Source of the DNA: Paradesertivirga sp965650335
GTDB taxonomy: Bacteria; Bacteroidota; Bacteroidia; Sphingobacteriales; Sphingobacteriaceae
Assembly: GCA_965650335.1 (NCBI GenBank)
Contig: CBFGOI010000001.1
Span: 54,971 to 118,970 of the forward strand
Direction of reading: 5' to 3'
DNA length: 64,000 bases
Below, one piece after another: positions 45,202-53,649 of the stretch; the stretch's first letter is position 1; every line of letters begins with the position of its first letter. The position numbers and the translations under genes were made by a program. A model generated the notes under the pieces. The model was given only the letters and a program-made list of their open reading frames with translations. It was not told the origin of the DNA and ran no database searches.

Positions 45202-46509
45202 CTAATTGTTCAGCAAATAATCCTTGAACACAGAAAAATCAGCCTTCATTTCCACTGCTTGTTTAGGCTTTCCTACAAGAGATTCAACCTGTTCCGGAAC
45301 GATGATCATACTTGTCATCTGCGAATTGTATACGTCAGGAAATTTACATGGATGAGCCGTCGCCAGAAAAACCCCTGCGCTTGTTTCATCTCCCGATTGC
45401 TTACGATAATTTTCAAGGGCTAACCAAGCAATTGCCGAATGCGGACAAACCACGTAATTATACTCCTTAAATACCTTATAAACTGCATCGCGGGTTTGCT
45501 CGTCGGTATAACTCGCAGCAGAAACTACCCCTTTAAGCTCGTTTAAATCATCTTTAAACAAATTCATTATTCGAACCCAATTACTTGGGTTTCCAACATC
45601 CATTGCATTCGAAAGTGTAGCTACCGAGGGCTTTGGCTGGTAAACTCCTGTTTTGAAAAATTCAGGAACGGTATCATTTGCGTTAGTAGCCGCGATGAAT
45701 TGCTTTACTGGTAAACCCATTTTCCAGGCCAGTAAACCAGCCCCAATATTCCCAAAATTCCCGCTGGGAACTGAGAATATTACATCGGTTTTACCTTCAC
45801 GCTTTAACTGCGCGTACGCATTAAAATAATAGAATGTTTGCGGAATCAAACGTGAGATATTGATGGAGTTTGCTGATGTCAGTCGATATTTGGCGTTCAA
45901 CTCATTATCCACAAACGCCTGTTTAACCAAAGCCTGGCAATCATCGAAGGTTCCGTCAATTTCTACAGCACGAATGTTTTGACCATTTGTGGTCAGTTGC
46001 AATTCCTGTATCGGACTCACTTTCCCTTTGGGATATAAAATTGTAACCTGAGTATTCTCCACTCCTAAAAACCCTAAGGCTACCGCTCCACCCGTATCTC
46101 CGGAAGTGGCCACTAAAACATTTAAAGTCTTCTCCCCTTCTTCAAGGAAATAAGCCATTATCCTGCTCATAAATCGAGCACCAAAATCTTTAAACGCTAA
46201 AGACGGACCATGAAAAAGCTCGAGCACGTAGGTATTTTCTTCTAATTGTACCACCGGCGCAGGAAAGTTTATCGCATCATCAACAATGGATTTCAAATCT
46301 GCATCAGGCATAGCATCCTGTAAAAGATTCTTTGCCACTTTAAAGGCAATTTCTTTAAAGGAATACTGTTCGATATTGTCGATAAAGTCTGCATCCAAAG
46401 CCGGAATCGTCAAAGGCATATACAAACCCTTATCCTGAGGCATACTGTTAAATACTGCCTCTTTAAAATCTACTGCTGATGTTGGATTGTTAGTGCTATA
46501 TAATTTCAA
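45202..46509 (-). CDS. thrC: Threonine synthase
   Basis: 435 residues, PLP-dependent. The N-terminal MKLYSTNNP and the PLP lysine in PSLAFKDFGARFM, ATSGDTGGAVALG and SVPSGNFGNIGAG are present. It converts O-phosphohomoserine to threonine. It is last of the thrA-thrB-thrC operon, 26 bases after thrB. Confidence 0.97.
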   Translation of the reverse strand: MKLYSTNNPTSAVDFKEAVFNSMPQDKGLYMPLTIPALDADFIDNIEQYSFKEIAFKVAKNLLQDAMPDADLKSIVDDAINFPAPVVQLEENTYVLELFHGPSLAFKDFGARFMSRIMAYFLEEGEKTLNVLVATSGDTGGAVALGFLGVENTQVTILYPKGKVSPIQELQLTTNGQNIRAVEIDGTFDDCQALVKQAFVDNELNAKYRLTSANSINISRLIPQTFYYFNAYAQLKREGKTDVIFSVPSGNFGNIGAGLLAWKMGLPVKQFIAATNANDTVPEFFKTGVYQPKPSVATLSNAMDVGNPSNWVRIMNLFKDDLNELKGVVSAASYTDEQTRDAVYKVFKEYNYVVCPHSAIAWLALENYRKQSGDETSAGVFLATAHPCKFPDVYNSQMTSMIIVPEQVESLVGKPKQAVEMKADFSVFKDYLLNN

Positions 46510-46535
46510 TTGATTTACGAATTTAGATTTACGAT

Positions 46536-47471
46536 TTAGCCCAATACCTTCGGTCCATCGGCATTAACTGCAGATGTATAAGCCAGGCTTCCTATATTAA
46601 GTTTTGATAAATGCTTTTGAATTGCTTGCGTAATTTTAGCCGATGTATCTGCATCTTTTGTAAACGCAAACACTGAAGGCCCAGAACCGGAAATTCCAAA
46701 GCTAATGGCCCCATTTTCAAGCGCAATTTCCCTCATCTTATAAAAATCAGGAATTAATATAGAGCGAACCGGCTCTACCAGAACATCCTGCATACTGCGA
46801 GCAATCAGGTCCAGATCCTTCATGAATAAACCGGTTACCAAACCAGCTATATTTCCCCATTGAACCACAGCGTCTTTTAGCAATACCTTTTCGCGTATCA
46901 TTTTCCGTGCATCCCGGGTTGGCACGTCAACTTCCGGAAAAACAATCGCACAATGCAAGTCTTCAGGATATGGAAGTTTGATAATATCCAGAGGTTGATA
47001 GCTTCTGATTAATACAAACCCGCCCAAAATAGCTGGCGCTACATTATCCGCATGTCCCGAACCGCAAGCAAGTTCTTCACCTTTCATCGCAAAAGGCACA
47101 AGATCCATTTTTGATAGTGGGTTGTCTAGCAAAGTATTTATAGCGAATAATCCAGCAACTGTACTTGCCGAACTTGAGCCCAAGCCGCTTCCAATGGGCA
47201 TCTTTTTATGAAGTTCTATTTCCAGGCCAATATCCTGACGACCGATATATTCTAAATAATGCTGAACACTGGCGCTAACTGTATTTCTGGAAGCATCCAG
47301 CGGAAGACGGCCTTCGTCACCGGTAATTTTAGTAATAATTACCCCCGGCTCGTCCTTTTTACGCATTATTACTTCATCACCCGGAGCATCAACCGCCAGG
47401 CCGAGTACATCGTACCCGCAAACTACATTAGCGATGGTAGCAGGAGCAAAAACTCTGATCGATTCTTTCAT
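46536..47471 (-). CDS. thrB: Homoserine kinase
   Basis: 311 residues, GHMP kinase family. N-terminal VFAPATIANVVCGYDVLG, ATP loop MPIGSGLGSSSASTVAG, and the C-terminal SGSGPSVFAF motif. It phosphorylates homoserine. It follows thrA with 106 bases between; the gap has no clear terminator. Confidence 0.97.
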   Translation of the reverse strand: MKESIRVFAPATIANVVCGYDVLGLAVDAPGDEVIMRKKDEPGVIITKITGDEGRLPLDASRNTVSASVQHYLEYIGRQDIGLEIELHKKMPIGSGLGSSSASTVAGLFAINTLLDNPLSKMDLVPFAMKGEELACGSGHADNVAPAILGGFVLIRSYQPLDIIKLPYPEDLHCAIVFPEVDVPTRDARKMIREKVLLKDAVVQWGNIAGLVTGLFMKDLDLIARSMQDVLVEPVRSILIPDFYKMREIALENGAISFGISGSGPSVFAFTKDADTSAKITQAIQKHLSKLNIGSLAYTSAVNADGPKVLG

Positions 47472-47577
47472 ATATTAAAGTCGGAATCCCGAAAAACCGA
47501 ATTCCGAAGAGTTTAACATTTTAATTTTACAATAACCCGGCGTGCCTCATCTCCTTTAGGAATGGGTCGGGCTGAGA

Positions 47578-50043
47578 TTAAAAATAATTCGGATACTGAG
47601 CGCCAACATTTACTATATCGGCAAATACACCAGCCGCGGTAACCTCCGCACCAGCGCCAGGCCCTTTTACTACCAAAGGTCTCTCTTTATACCGATCGGT
47701 TGTGAAAGAAATAATGTTATCACTTCCTGACAGCATATAAAAAGGGTGACTGTCGTCTACCATTTGCAAGGAGATCGAAACCTTACCGTCTTCAAGCATT
47801 CCGATATAACGTAACACTTTTCCGCTATCGGCAGCCTCATTCTTTAAATTTTCGAAAAACTCATTGTTATTCTTTAACTCTGCATAAAACTCATCTACAG
47901 TAGCAGCATTCAAACATGCTTCAGGGAGCATATTCTGAATTTCAACTTCATCAGGCTCTAACTGATAACCCGCGTCTCTGGCCAAAATCAACATTTTCCT
48001 CATAAAGTCGGTACCACGAAGGTCGTCACGGGGATCAGGTTCAGTAAAGCCTTTTTCCTGAGCCTGCTTAACAATATCATGAAAAGTAATGCCGCCGTTG
48101 AAGTTATTGAAAATAAAAGAAATCGTTCCTGAAAGAATTGCTTCAATACGAATCACTCTGTCTCCACTAATCATCAAATCCTTTAAAGTCCGAATGATCG
48201 GTAAACCGGCTCCAACATTTGTCTCGTAATAAAAATCGACACCATGCAGCTGAGCCAACTCCTTAAAGTTCTTATATTGGCTGTACGAGGATGAATTTCC
48301 GATCTTATTACAAGTAACGACCGAGATATTCGCACGGAATACATCTTCATAAACAGCAATCGGCTTAAGGCTTGCTGTATTGTCGACAAATATAGCGTTC
48401 GGCAAATTCATCTCCTTCATTCGGGCAACAAATGCAGCCAAATCTGCCTCTTCACCTTCCTGCTCCAAAGTTTCTTTCCAATGGCTAAGCGGTATTCCAC
48501 TTGCATTTAAAACCATTTGGCGGCTGTTACTGATGCCTACAACATTTATTGTTACGCCGTTCTGCACTTGTAAGAACTCGCAGTGTTGCTGTATCTGCCG
48601 AAACAAGGTTGTCCCAATATTGCCGGTTCCTAAACAGAAAATATTCAGATTAATTTTAAGATCGGTATAAAAAGCATCGTGTACCGCATTCAGTGCTTTT
48701 TCAAGATCGTGACGTGAAATAATTACAGATATATTGTATTCAGACGATCCCTGAGCAATAGCACGAACGTTCACACCATTTCTTCCTAAAGCATGAAACA
48801 GGGTGCCCGAAATACCTGGAGTCTGTTTCATATTCTCGCCAACAATAGCTAATGCAGCCAAGTCTTCTTCAACAACCGGAGACTCTATTTTCTTTGCTTC
48901 AAGTTCCAGTTCAAACTCCTGCTCAATCAACAGTTTTGCTTTTATAGCATCTGCGGGATGTACGGCAAATGTGATGCTATGCTCTGACGAAGATTGAGTA
49001 ATTAAAATAACATTAATCTGCTCCCTGGAAAGTAAGGAAAACAACCGGCCGCTAAATCCTGCCTTGCCAACCATGCCGCTTCCCTGAAGGTTAAGCACAC
49101 TGATTTCGTTTATCGACGAAATTCCTTTTATAGGATGATCAGCTTCACGACAATCGTGACGGATAATGGTTCCTTTAAAATCAGGTTCGAAGGTATTCCT
49201 AATAACAATCGGAATTCTCTTTAAAAAAGCAGGAATCATTGTCGGCGGATAAATCACCTTTGCCCCGAAATATGAAAGCTCCATAGCTTCAGTGTACGAA
49301 AGCTCTTTCAATGGAAAAGCTTTTTTCACCATCCGGGGATCTGCTGTCATCATCCCGTTTACGTCGGTCCAGATTTCTATCTCTTCTGCATTCAGAGCAG
49401 ATCCTATAAGTGCAGCAGTATAATCACTGCCACCCCGACCCAGTGTAGTTATTTTTCCGGCATCATTGCTCGCAATAAAGCCGGTCACAAAAATGAGCTT
49501 ACCGCGATTTTCCTCATAAAAGTTTTTGATCAGCAACTCTGTCAATTCGGTTTGCACTCGTGCCTGGCCATAAGTACTATCCGTTTTGATCAATTCCGAA
49601 GCATCAGCATAAATCGCTTCCCCAACATTCTGATCTGCTATTTTGCTCACCATAAAGGTTGAACACCGCTCGCCGTAGCTTAAAACCAGGTCGCGGGTTT
49701 TAGGTGTAAGCTCCTGCAAACTTGAGATTCCTTGCAATAAATCTTCCAGCTGATTAAAAAACAACTTTAGTTTAGTAAAGACTGGATTCTGACGCGGAAC
49801 ATCCAGCAGTGCTTTTACCACATCAAAATGGCGGTTCTCTAATTCTGTAAGATGAGCCGCGAAATCTTCGCCATTAGCAGCTCTGTCCGCCATCGAAATA
49901 AGCAAGTTCGTAACTCCGCTCATTGCTGATAAAACCACTACTGGGTTTTGACGTTCCGACTTTTCTTTCTTAAGAATTTCTATCAGCGTGCGGATGCTAT
50001 CAACCGTACCAACTGAAGTACCACCGAATTTTAAAACCTTCAT
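47578..50043 (-). CDS. thrA: Bifunctional aspartokinase / homoserine dehydrogenase I
   Basis: 821 residues. The aspartokinase part (1-460) has VLKFGGTSVGTVDSI and tandem ACT domains (VLNLQGSGMVGKAGF, ALAIVGENMKQTPG). The homoserine dehydrogenase part (465-821) has the NAD loop LGTGNIGTTL and the catalytic region GAGLPIIRTLKDL..LSGTISFIF. It commits aspartate to threonine and, via homoserine, to methionine, the product of the metH/metF operon in this window. Threonine feedback through the ACT domains is expected. Directly upstream lies the leader-peptide attenuator. Confidence 0.97.
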   Translation of the reverse strand: MKVLKFGGTSVGTVDSIRTLIEILKKEKSERQNPVVVLSAMSGVTNLLISMADRAANGEDFAAHLTELENRHFDVVKALLDVPRQNPVFTKLKLFFNQLEDLLQGISSLQELTPKTRDLVLSYGERCSTFMVSKIADQNVGEAIYADASELIKTDSTYGQARVQTELTELLIKNFYEENRGKLIFVTGFIASNDAGKITTLGRGGSDYTAALIGSALNAEEIEIWTDVNGMMTADPRMVKKAFPLKELSYTEAMELSYFGAKVIYPPTMIPAFLKRIPIVIRNTFEPDFKGTIIRHDCREADHPIKGISSINEISVLNLQGSGMVGKAGFSGRLFSLLSREQINVILITQSSSEHSITFAVHPADAIKAKLLIEQEFELELEAKKIESPVVEEDLAALAIVGENMKQTPGISGTLFHALGRNGVNVRAIAQGSSEYNISVIISRHDLEKALNAVHDAFYTDLKINLNIFCLGTGNIGTTLFRQIQQHCEFLQVQNGVTINVVGISNSRQMVLNASGIPLSHWKETLEQEGEEADLAAFVARMKEMNLPNAIFVDNTASLKPIAVYEDVFRANISVVTCNKIGNSSSYSQYKNFKELAQLHGVDFYYETNVGAGLPIIRTLKDLMISGDRVIRIEAILSGTISFIFNNFNGGITFHDIVKQAQEKGFTEPDPRDDLRGTDFMRKMLILARDAGYQLEPDEVEIQNMLPEACLNAATVDEFYAELKNNNEFFENLKNEAADSGKVLRYIGMLEDGKVSISLQMVDDSHPFYMLSGSDNIISFTTDRYKERPLVVKGPGAGAEVTAAGVFADIVNVGAQYPNYF

Positions 50044-50061
50044 TTAACCTAAATTTTTAAC

Positions 50062-50098
50062 AAAAAACGCCTTCCCCTAACGGAGGAAGGCGTTTTTT
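50062..50098 (-). terminator. Attenuator terminator upstream of thrA
   Basis: On the transcribed strand, the arms AAAAAACGCCTTCC and GGAAGGCGTTTTTT form a 14-base stem with a nine-base loop, ending in a U-run 18 bases before the thrA ATG. It starts 22 bases after the leader-peptide stop. Its 5' arm and loop contain CUUCCUCC, complementary to GGAGGAAG inside the leader reading frame (50137-50144). Confidence 0.85.
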
Positions 50099-50120
50099 GG
50101 TTTCCTTTTTTATAATTAAG

Positions 50121-50201
50121 TTACACCATATCCGAACTTCCTCCAGCTAATTCTAGCGTGGTGGTAGTAATCGTACTCATGGTATAAATATACTTTTTCA
50201 T
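50121..50201 (-). CDS. Threonine-operon leader peptide
   Basis: 26 codons, beginning MKKYIYT and continuing MSTITTTTLELAGG; translation could also begin at the second Met (50180). It has six Thr and two Ile codons, with four consecutive Thr codons after Thr-Ile, the composition of the E. coli thr leader but not its sequence. It is followed by the terminator hairpin and thrA. The codons for Gly-Gly-Ser (GGAGGAAG) are the antiterminator strand. Ribosomes stalled at the Thr codons would leave that strand free; ribosomes reaching the stop would cover it and allow termination. Confidence 0.8.
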   Translation of the reverse strand: MKKYIYTMSTITTTTLELAGGSSDMV

Positions 50202-50298
50202 TATTTTTAAATCGGGCGTAAAGTAAGCAGTAAATTTCTAGATTAACAAAACAAATTCTATTTTTTTGAAAACCAGCTTTCGTCTTTGTTGCAATTGC

Positions 50299-50353
50299 AG
50301 CCCTGCTGTTCGCTATAGCCCCGAAAAATCGGGGGCTGCCGCTGCCATCAGGT
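50299..50353. repeat. Hairpin repeat CCTGCTG...AGCCCCGA-TCGGGGGCT...CATCAGG
   Basis: The core AGCCCCGAAAAATCGGGGGCT (50317-50337) folds tightly, and the outer sequences form a weak second dyad. It is GC-rich in an AT-rich gap. This type of palindrome recurs between genes in Bacteroidetes as I recall; it could be a REP-like element or an attC-like relic. Confidence 0.45.
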
Positions 50354-50403
50354 TTAAAAAACAAAGTACCTCTTCTATATCGAAATAAACCAATCTAAAT
50401 TTC

Positions 50404-50440
50404 GTATATCTAATAAGTATATCTAAATTTGATATCTAAA
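50404..50440 (+). promoter_or_regulatory. Three ATATCTAA direct repeats, candidate TA operator
   Basis: ATATCTAA at 50406, 50419 and 50432 is repeated with an exact 13-base period, ending 12 bases before the antitoxin start; a partial ATCTAA is at 50393. Ribbon-helix-helix antitoxins bind tandem short sites, so this fits autoregulation. Confidence 0.55.
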
Positions 50441-50450
50441 ACTAATTGTC

Positions 50451-50711
50451 ATGAAAAGCATTTTATTAAAACTTGACGATGACCTGTTCGAGGAAACCGA
50501 AGAGCAGGTAAAGGAATTAAAAACCAGTCGCAGCAATTATTTAAAAACAGCTCTAAAAGCCTATAATAACCTTATAAAGAGAAAAAGGGTCGAGACTCAA
50601 ATTAAAAAAGAAATTGCTCTTTTTAAGGAAAACAATTTCGATCAAGAATTATTAAACGATTTTGATGAAGCATCTTTAGTAGACTTACAAAAATTTCTAG
50701 ATGAAGAATAA
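50451..50711 (+). CDS. Antitoxin of a MazEF/PemIK-like pair
   Basis: 86 residues. The N-terminal KSILLKLDDDLFEETEEQVKELKTSRSNYLKTAL resembles a ribbon-helix-helix domain; the C-terminus is acidic (FDEASLVDLQKFLDEE). It overlaps the toxin gene by 11 bases, as in the PIN module. Confidence 0.85.
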   Translation: MKSILLKLDDDLFEETEEQVKELKTSRSNYLKTALKAYNNLIKRKRVETQIKKEIALFKENNFDQELLNDFDEASLVDLQKFLDEE

Positions 50712-51060
50712 TCCTGAGATTAAGCAGTTCGACATTTGGATAGCAGATCTGGATCCGGGAAATAGCTCTGAAGTTGGCAAAACCCGACCTGTTTTGATTA
50801 TTCAAAGTGATTTACTCAATTCAAATGGACATTCATCTTTTATTGCCTGCCCAATTTCATCACAGGAAAGAGGTGATATGAAAATCTTACGATTGCCAGT
50901 AGAAGCAACATTAGAAAACGGACTTGAAAAAAAATCCTACATACTTACCGATCAAATAAGGTCCTTAGATGTTTCACGAATTAAAGAACGAGTAGGTAAA
51001 ATCTCCAAAGAGACCTCAGAAGACTTAAAAAACAATTTAAGGATTATTTTAAATCTGTAA
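50701..51060 (+). CDS. MazF/PemK-family mRNA interferase toxin
   Basis: 119 residues. The fold signature IWIADLDPGNSSEVGKTRPVLIIQSD, central FIACPISSQ, and LTDQIRSLDVSRI with the catalytic Arg/Thr positions are present. It is expected to cleave mRNA at short sequences. Paired with the preceding antitoxin; three bases before rsgA, so possibly cotranscribed with it. Confidence 0.9.
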   Translation: MKNNPEIKQFDIWIADLDPGNSSEVGKTRPVLIIQSDLLNSNGHSSFIACPISSQERGDMKILRLPVEATLENGLEKKSYILTDQIRSLDVSRIKERVGKISKETSEDLKNNLRIILNL

Positions 51061-51063
51061 GAT

Positions 51064-51984
51064 ATGCGAGCTTTAGTAACAAAGTCTACCGGAAGCTGGT
51101 ACCAGGTCGTTAATGAGCGTGGCGAGGCTATTGACTGCCGCATAAAAGGCAAGTTCCGCATCAAAGACATCAGAACTACCAACCCGATTGCTGTAGGAGA
51201 TATCGTGGAGATTGAAATGGAACCAGAGCAGAATACCGGAGTCATTATAAAACTTATCCCCCGTAAAAACTACATCATCCGTAAATCCATAAATCTTTCA
51301 AAGCAGTCGCAGATCATTGCAGCTAATCTGGACCAGGCATTCCTAATCGTTACACTCGCTTCTCCACGCACTTCACTCGGATTTATCGACCGGTTTTTAG
51401 TAACTGCCGAAGCTTACGACATCCCAGCTGGTTTAATTTTCAATAAACTGGATTTGTTTAGCGAAGAAGGCATGGAAGTCCTTGCCGATTATGAAAGCAT
51501 TTACAAAAGAGTGGGTTATCCATGTTATGAAGTATCTGCCGTTGAAGGCACGAATTTGGATCAGATAGAAGATTTATTAAAAGACAAGGTCACACTCTTC
51601 AGCGGCCATTCGGGGGTTGGAAAATCAACACTCATAAATGCACTTATTCCTGATCTGCACCTAAAAACAGGAGCGGTTTCAGACTGGAGCGATAAAGGTC
51701 AGCATACCACCACCTTCGCAGAAATGCATAGCTTACCTAAAGGAGGTTATTTAATAGATACACCCGGCATTCGGGAACTCGGTGTTTTTGATATTGAACC
51801 GCAAGTGCTCGGACATTTTTTCCCCGAGATTAGAGAACGCTTAAACCAGTGCAGATTTCACAACTGTCGCCACATTAATGAACCTGGCTGTAGTGTTATT
51901 GAAGCTGTTGAAAACGGAGAAATAGATGTGTCGCGGTACGAAAGCTATTTAAGCATTTATCATGGAAACGACACAAGGGCTTAG
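51064..51984 (+). CDS. rsgA: Ribosome small subunit-dependent GTPase RsgA
   Basis: 306 residues. An N-terminal OB fold (about 1-70), then a circularly permuted GTPase in which G4 (FNKLDLF) precedes G1 (GHSGVGKSTLINAL) and G3 (DTPGIRELG). A C-terminal zinc module reads CRFHNCRHINEPGC. It is a late 30S maturation factor. It starts three bases after the MazF-type toxin. Confidence 0.97.
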   Translation: MRALVTKSTGSWYQVVNERGEAIDCRIKGKFRIKDIRTTNPIAVGDIVEIEMEPEQNTGVIIKLIPRKNYIIRKSINLSKQSQIIAANLDQAFLIVTLASPRTSLGFIDRFLVTAEAYDIPAGLIFNKLDLFSEEGMEVLADYESIYKRVGYPCYEVSAVEGTNLDQIEDLLKDKVTLFSGHSGVGKSTLINALIPDLHLKTGAVSDWSDKGQHTTTFAEMHSLPKGGYLIDTPGIRELGVFDIEPQVLGHFFPEIRERLNQCRFHNCRHINEPGCSVIEAVENGEIDVSRYESYLSIYHGNDTRA

Positions 51985-52032
51985 TTTTTGCTACAAAGAC
52001 ACAAAGGCACAAAGTTTCTCGAACTTTCTTAG

Positions 52033-52053
52033 TGACTTAACGCCTTCGTGGCT
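52033..52053 (+). repeat. Repeat word TGACTTAACGCCTTCGTGGCT before dtd
   Basis: It matches 18 of 21 bases of 52553-52573, which lies at the same position before the next gene. Upstream (51994-52015) is the related word ACAAAGACACAAAGGCACAAAG. Both belong to the 'cacaaaggcacaaag / ccttagtggct' family of intergenic repeats. Confidence 0.65.
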
Positions 52054-52062
52054 GATTAAAAT

Positions 52063-52521
52063 AGGAGAGCAGTTTTACAACGTGTTTCCAGAGCATCCTG
52101 CACAGTCGAAGGCAAAGTAACCGGCGAAATAAAAACCGGACTTCTGGTATTACTTGGCATAGAAGCCTCCGACACCACTGAAGATCTGCTCTGGCTGTCT
52201 AAAAAAATCGTTAACATGCGCATTTTCAGCGATGAAAATGGATTAATGAATAAGTCGCTAAATGATGTGGACGGACATATCCTGCTGATTTCGCAATTCA
52301 CCCTATTCGCCCAAACTGAGAAAGGAAATCGCCCGGGATTTACCAGAGCAGCTAAACCAGAGCAGGCGAATCACTTTTACGAACTTATGAAAACCGAGTT
52401 TGATTCCCTTACCCGCAATGCAACTCAATCCGGGATATTTGGTGCGGATATGCAAATTGAGTTGGTGAATGATGGGCCAGTGACAATTATATTAAATACA
52501 AAAGACAGAGAGAATCACTAA
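52063..52521 (+). CDS. dtd: D-aminoacyl-tRNA deacylase, start codon apparently lost
   Basis: The family sequence runs from RAVLQRVSRASCTVEGKVTGEI through LLVLLGI, the catalytic LLISQFTLFA and AKPEQA, to NDGPVTIILNTK, so the full ~150-residue protein is encoded. The codon where Met is expected (52063-52065) is AGG, one base from ATG. A stop lies two codons upstream and the next in-frame ATG is at 52216, deep in the fold. A repeat word ends ten bases before. Either a non-standard start is used, the gene is dead, or this is a sequence error. The enzyme removes D-amino acids from tRNA. Confidence 0.8.
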   Translation, partial: RRAVLQRVSRASCTVEGKVTGEIKTGLLVLLGIEASDTTEDLLWLSKKIVNMRIFSDENGLMNKSLNDVDGHILLISQFTLFAQTEKGNRPGFTRAAKPEQANHFYELMKTEFDSLTRNATQSGIFGADMQIELVNDGPVTIILNTKDRENH

Positions 52522-52552
52522 ATTCCAAAACTCTAAACCACTCTAATCTTTG

Positions 52553-52573
52553 TGTCTTAATGCCTTAGTGGCT
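52553..52573 (+). repeat. Repeat word TGTCTTAATGCCTTAGTGGCT before the MazG-like gene
   Basis: Direct-repeat partner of 52033-52053. It ends ten bases before the next gene's start. Confidence 0.65.
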
Positions 52574-52582
52574 AATAATAAT

Positions 52583-52909
52583 ATGGAAATAAAAGAAGCA
52601 CAAGCCATTGTAGATCGATGGATAAAAACTACGGGCGTTAGATACTTTAATGAACTTACCAATACCGCTATTCTTATGGAAGAAGTGGGCGAGGTAGCCC
52701 GAATTATGTCCCGAAAATACGGAGAACAATCATTCAAGGAATCTGATAAAAACGTAGATCTGGGAGACGAGATGGCCGATGTCTTGTTCGTTTTAATTTG
52801 CCTGGCTAATCAAACCGGAATCGACTTAACGGAAGCTCTTGAAAAAAATATGGAGAAGAAAAATATCCGGGATGCAGAAAGACATAAAAACAATGACAAG
52901 CTAAAATAA
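52583..52909 (+). CDS. MazG-like nucleotide pyrophosphohydrolase
   Basis: 108 residues from MEIKEAQAIVDRW. The all-helical MazG fold has the metal-binding EEVGEVAR and DEMADVLF (E-x-x-E and E-x-x-D) motifs. I chose this start rather than an in-frame ATG at 52550 because the latter lies inside the repeat word and upstream residues are not family-like. It hydrolyses NTPs to NMP and PPi; the substrate is unknown. Confidence 0.92.
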   Translation: MEIKEAQAIVDRWIKTTGVRYFNELTNTAILMEEVGEVARIMSRKYGEQSFKESDKNVDLGDEMADVLFVLICLANQTGIDLTEALEKNMEKKNIRDAERHKNNDKLK

Positions 52910-52912
52910 GCT

Positions 52913-53647
52913 TTACAACTTCACCAGCTTGTCGCCCTCCAAAACAGGAATTGCACTCGTTTCATCAACCCGCAAACAGAAAGCAATATCCTTTTCAATG
53001 CCCAGTTTCTTCAGTCGTTCGCTATGAGAACTCTTCGAAAGAAATCCGCCTAAATCGTCTTTAGCTAACAAATAAAGGTCTTCGGCAGCTATCGCCGCAT
53101 CATCAATAGAATATTTATCACCCTTTAGTTTGTTTACCACTGCGCCCGCGAAAACAGTATCCTCAAGATTAAAATTATTCTTCCAGCCTGCACATACCAG
53201 GATAATATTCTCATTTTCCTCTTTCAACCATTCCGACAATGAACTGAGGTTAAAAAAAGATCCGATTACAATTCTCTTAGCAGCCCTCGACAACTGGATA
53301 GCGTGCGTCCCGTTTGTGGTGGTTAATACAATAGTTTTTCCCGCTACTTTCTCAGGAGTGTAGGCAAAAGGTGAGTTTCCGAAATCAAATCCTTCCACCA
53401 CTTCTCCATCACGCTCTGCTGCCAATAAATGGTCTGTACCATGATAAGCAGCACATTCTTCTACGTGCGAAACCGGAATTATAGCGTCTGCTCCGTTTTC
53501 TATGCCGTAACAAATGGAGGAAGTCGCCCTGAATATATCAATTACAACAACGATGCTGTTTTCCAGTTTATGCAGGGGAAGCAAAGCTGGTGTTAAGCAA
53601 ACTTCTATTTTTAACTTATCAGATTTCAGTGCGACTATCTTAGACAT
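52913..53647 (-). CDS. 2-phosphosulfolactate phosphatase (ComB family)
   Basis: 244 residues. VVIDIFRATSSICYG, VLTTTNGTHAI and VCAGWKNNFNLEDTVFAGA are ComB features. In archaea the enzyme makes sulfolactate for coenzyme M; in Bacteroidetes, which lack that pathway, the reaction may differ. It is two bases downstream of gcvT on the same strand. Confidence 0.9.
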   Translation of the reverse strand: MSKIVALKSDKLKIEVCLTPALLPLHKLENSIVVVIDIFRATSSICYGIENGADAIIPVSHVEECAAYHGTDHLLAAERDGEVVEGFDFGNSPFAYTPEKVAGKTIVLTTTNGTHAIQLSRAAKRIVIGSFFNLSSLSEWLKEENENIILVCAGWKNNFNLEDTVFAGAVVNKLKGDKYSIDDAAIAAEDLYLLAKDDLGGFLSKSSHSERLKKLGIEKDIAFCLRVDETSAIPVLEGDKLVKL

Positions 53648-53649
53648 TC

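Noticed and set aside
50116..50364. 82-codon minus-strand frame upstream of thrA as a protein gene
   Set aside because: It overlaps the Thr-rich leader in another frame, runs across the palindromic repeat and has no recognisable composition.
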